Shown here: piece after piece, positions 5,688 through 5,987 of the stretch
How positions within the stretch are numbered: the first letter of the stretch is position 1
How the letters are laid out: the number at the start of each line of letters is the position of its first letter
Source: CAYJAD01 sp964372165
GTDB taxonomy: Bacteria > Desulfobacterota > Desulfovibrionia > Desulfovibrionales > Desulfovibrionaceae
NCBI GenBank assembly: GCA_964372165.1
Contig: CAYJPT010000141.1
Span: 1-5,987, forward strand
Direction of reading: 5' to 3'
DNA: 5,987 bases
Translations under genes and position numbers: made by a program
The notes under the pieces: generated by a model
Seen by the model: the letters and a program-made list of their open reading frames with translations, nothing else
Databases searched by the model: none
What the model was told of the DNA's origin: nothing

Positions 5688-5742
5688 AAGACCTTTGCAT
5701 ATTAAATATAAACATCTATTTTTTATACAGAGGTCTTTTTTT
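5688..5742 (+). terminator. Probable Rho-independent terminator after phoU
   Basis: AAGACCT (5688-5694) pairs with AGGTCTT (5731-5737), followed by a run of seven T (5736-5742). The intervening 36 nt is AT-rich and can add a stem of TATAAA (5706-5711) with TTTATA (5722-5727), which shortens the effective loop. Its place 35 nt after the phoU stop supports the end of the phoBR-pstB-phoU transcript. Confidence 0.6.
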
Positions 5743-5873
5743 ATTAGCAAATAACATAGTTAGTCACCACTGAAAAACTATATAAAATGCTGAAAAGAAT
5801 ATGGGGTTCAGTGAGAATATACCACGGCATTCCAATTTCAAATTTATGTATAAGAGATTTTATTTGAACAATG
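5743..5873. other. AT-rich spacer, no gene recognised
   Basis: The only plus-strand frame noticed starts at ATG 5787 and encodes about 26 residues, with no ribosome binding site and no recognisable motif. A 7-bp inverted repeat, TTCAAAT (5837-5843) with ATTTGAA (5862-5868), is present, but is weak evidence in DNA of this composition. Confidence 0.4.
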
Positions 5874-5976
5874 TAAGTGTATGAGGTTGGGGAAGGTTTT
5901 TTGAGCAATTTGCTGCGACGGAGCGTATGCGGAGGTGCTGCAACGCGAAAAAAACTTTACCGAACCTCATACATTA
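5874..5976. repeat. Long imperfect palindrome of about 100 nt with structured loop
   Basis: TGTATGAGGTT (5878-5888) pairs perfectly with AACCTCATACA (5963-5973), extendable outward to TAA/TTA with one bulge. Inward, GGGGAAGGTTTTTT (5889-5902) faces AAAAAAACTTTACCG (5948-5962) and pairs along most of its length with few mismatches and a wobble. The GC-richer loop holds smaller hairpins: AGCA-ATT-TGCT, GCT/AGC, and GCGT-A-TGC with GCA-ACGC. It resembles a miniature inverted-repeat element, an extragenic palindrome or a small structured RNA. No strong U-run follows on either strand. Its family is not identified. Confidence 0.6.
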
Positions 5977-5987
5977 GCTTTTAACTT

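Noticed and set aside
5787..5867. Small plus-strand frame of about 26 residues after the phoU terminator
   Set aside because: No ribosome binding site, no recognisable motif, and it lies beyond a likely terminator.

Overview
This is a phosphate-starvation (Pho) locus. Five complete protein genes are visible: pstS on the minus strand, and phoB, phoR, pstB and phoU as a tight cluster on the plus strand. The organism is Gram-negative: PstS has a classic Sec signal peptide and no lipobox cysteine, so it is a periplasmic binding protein. Coding DNA is moderately AT-rich and the long intergenic regions are strongly AT-rich. The general look (short PstS, two-domain PhoU, large PhoR, abundant intergenic palindromes) made me think of a host-associated Desulfovibrionaceae-type deltaproteobacterium, but that is a low-confidence impression.

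Layout. Positions 1-238 hold no gene; they are almost entirely short hairpins, with a 40-bp sequence repeated exactly at 1-40 and 178-217. pstS occupies 239-1054 (minus). The 702-bp space at 1055-1756 separates the divergent genes. It holds a run of 11-bp-phased Pho-box half-sites pointing to pstS (1242-1281) and a separate Pho box pointing to phoB (1308-1325). phoB (1757-2437), phoR (2464-4230), pstB (4227-4988) and phoU (4988-5653) follow, the last three with overlapping ends. A probable intrinsic terminator lies at 5688-5742, and a long palindrome of about 100 nt lies at 5874-5976.

How the genes work together. PstS captures periplasmic phosphate and PstB powers the ABC importer. PhoU couples the transporter to the sensor kinase PhoR, and PhoR controls the activator PhoB. 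The Pho boxes imply that PhoB activates both pstS and its own operon. The permease genes pstC and pstA are absent: phoR is followed directly by pstB. They must lie outside the window if the transporter is functional.

No new type of gene system was found. The least-explained parts are the two palindromic elements at the window's edges, the split permease genes, and a PhoU whose second metal-binding motif has lost its acidic residues.
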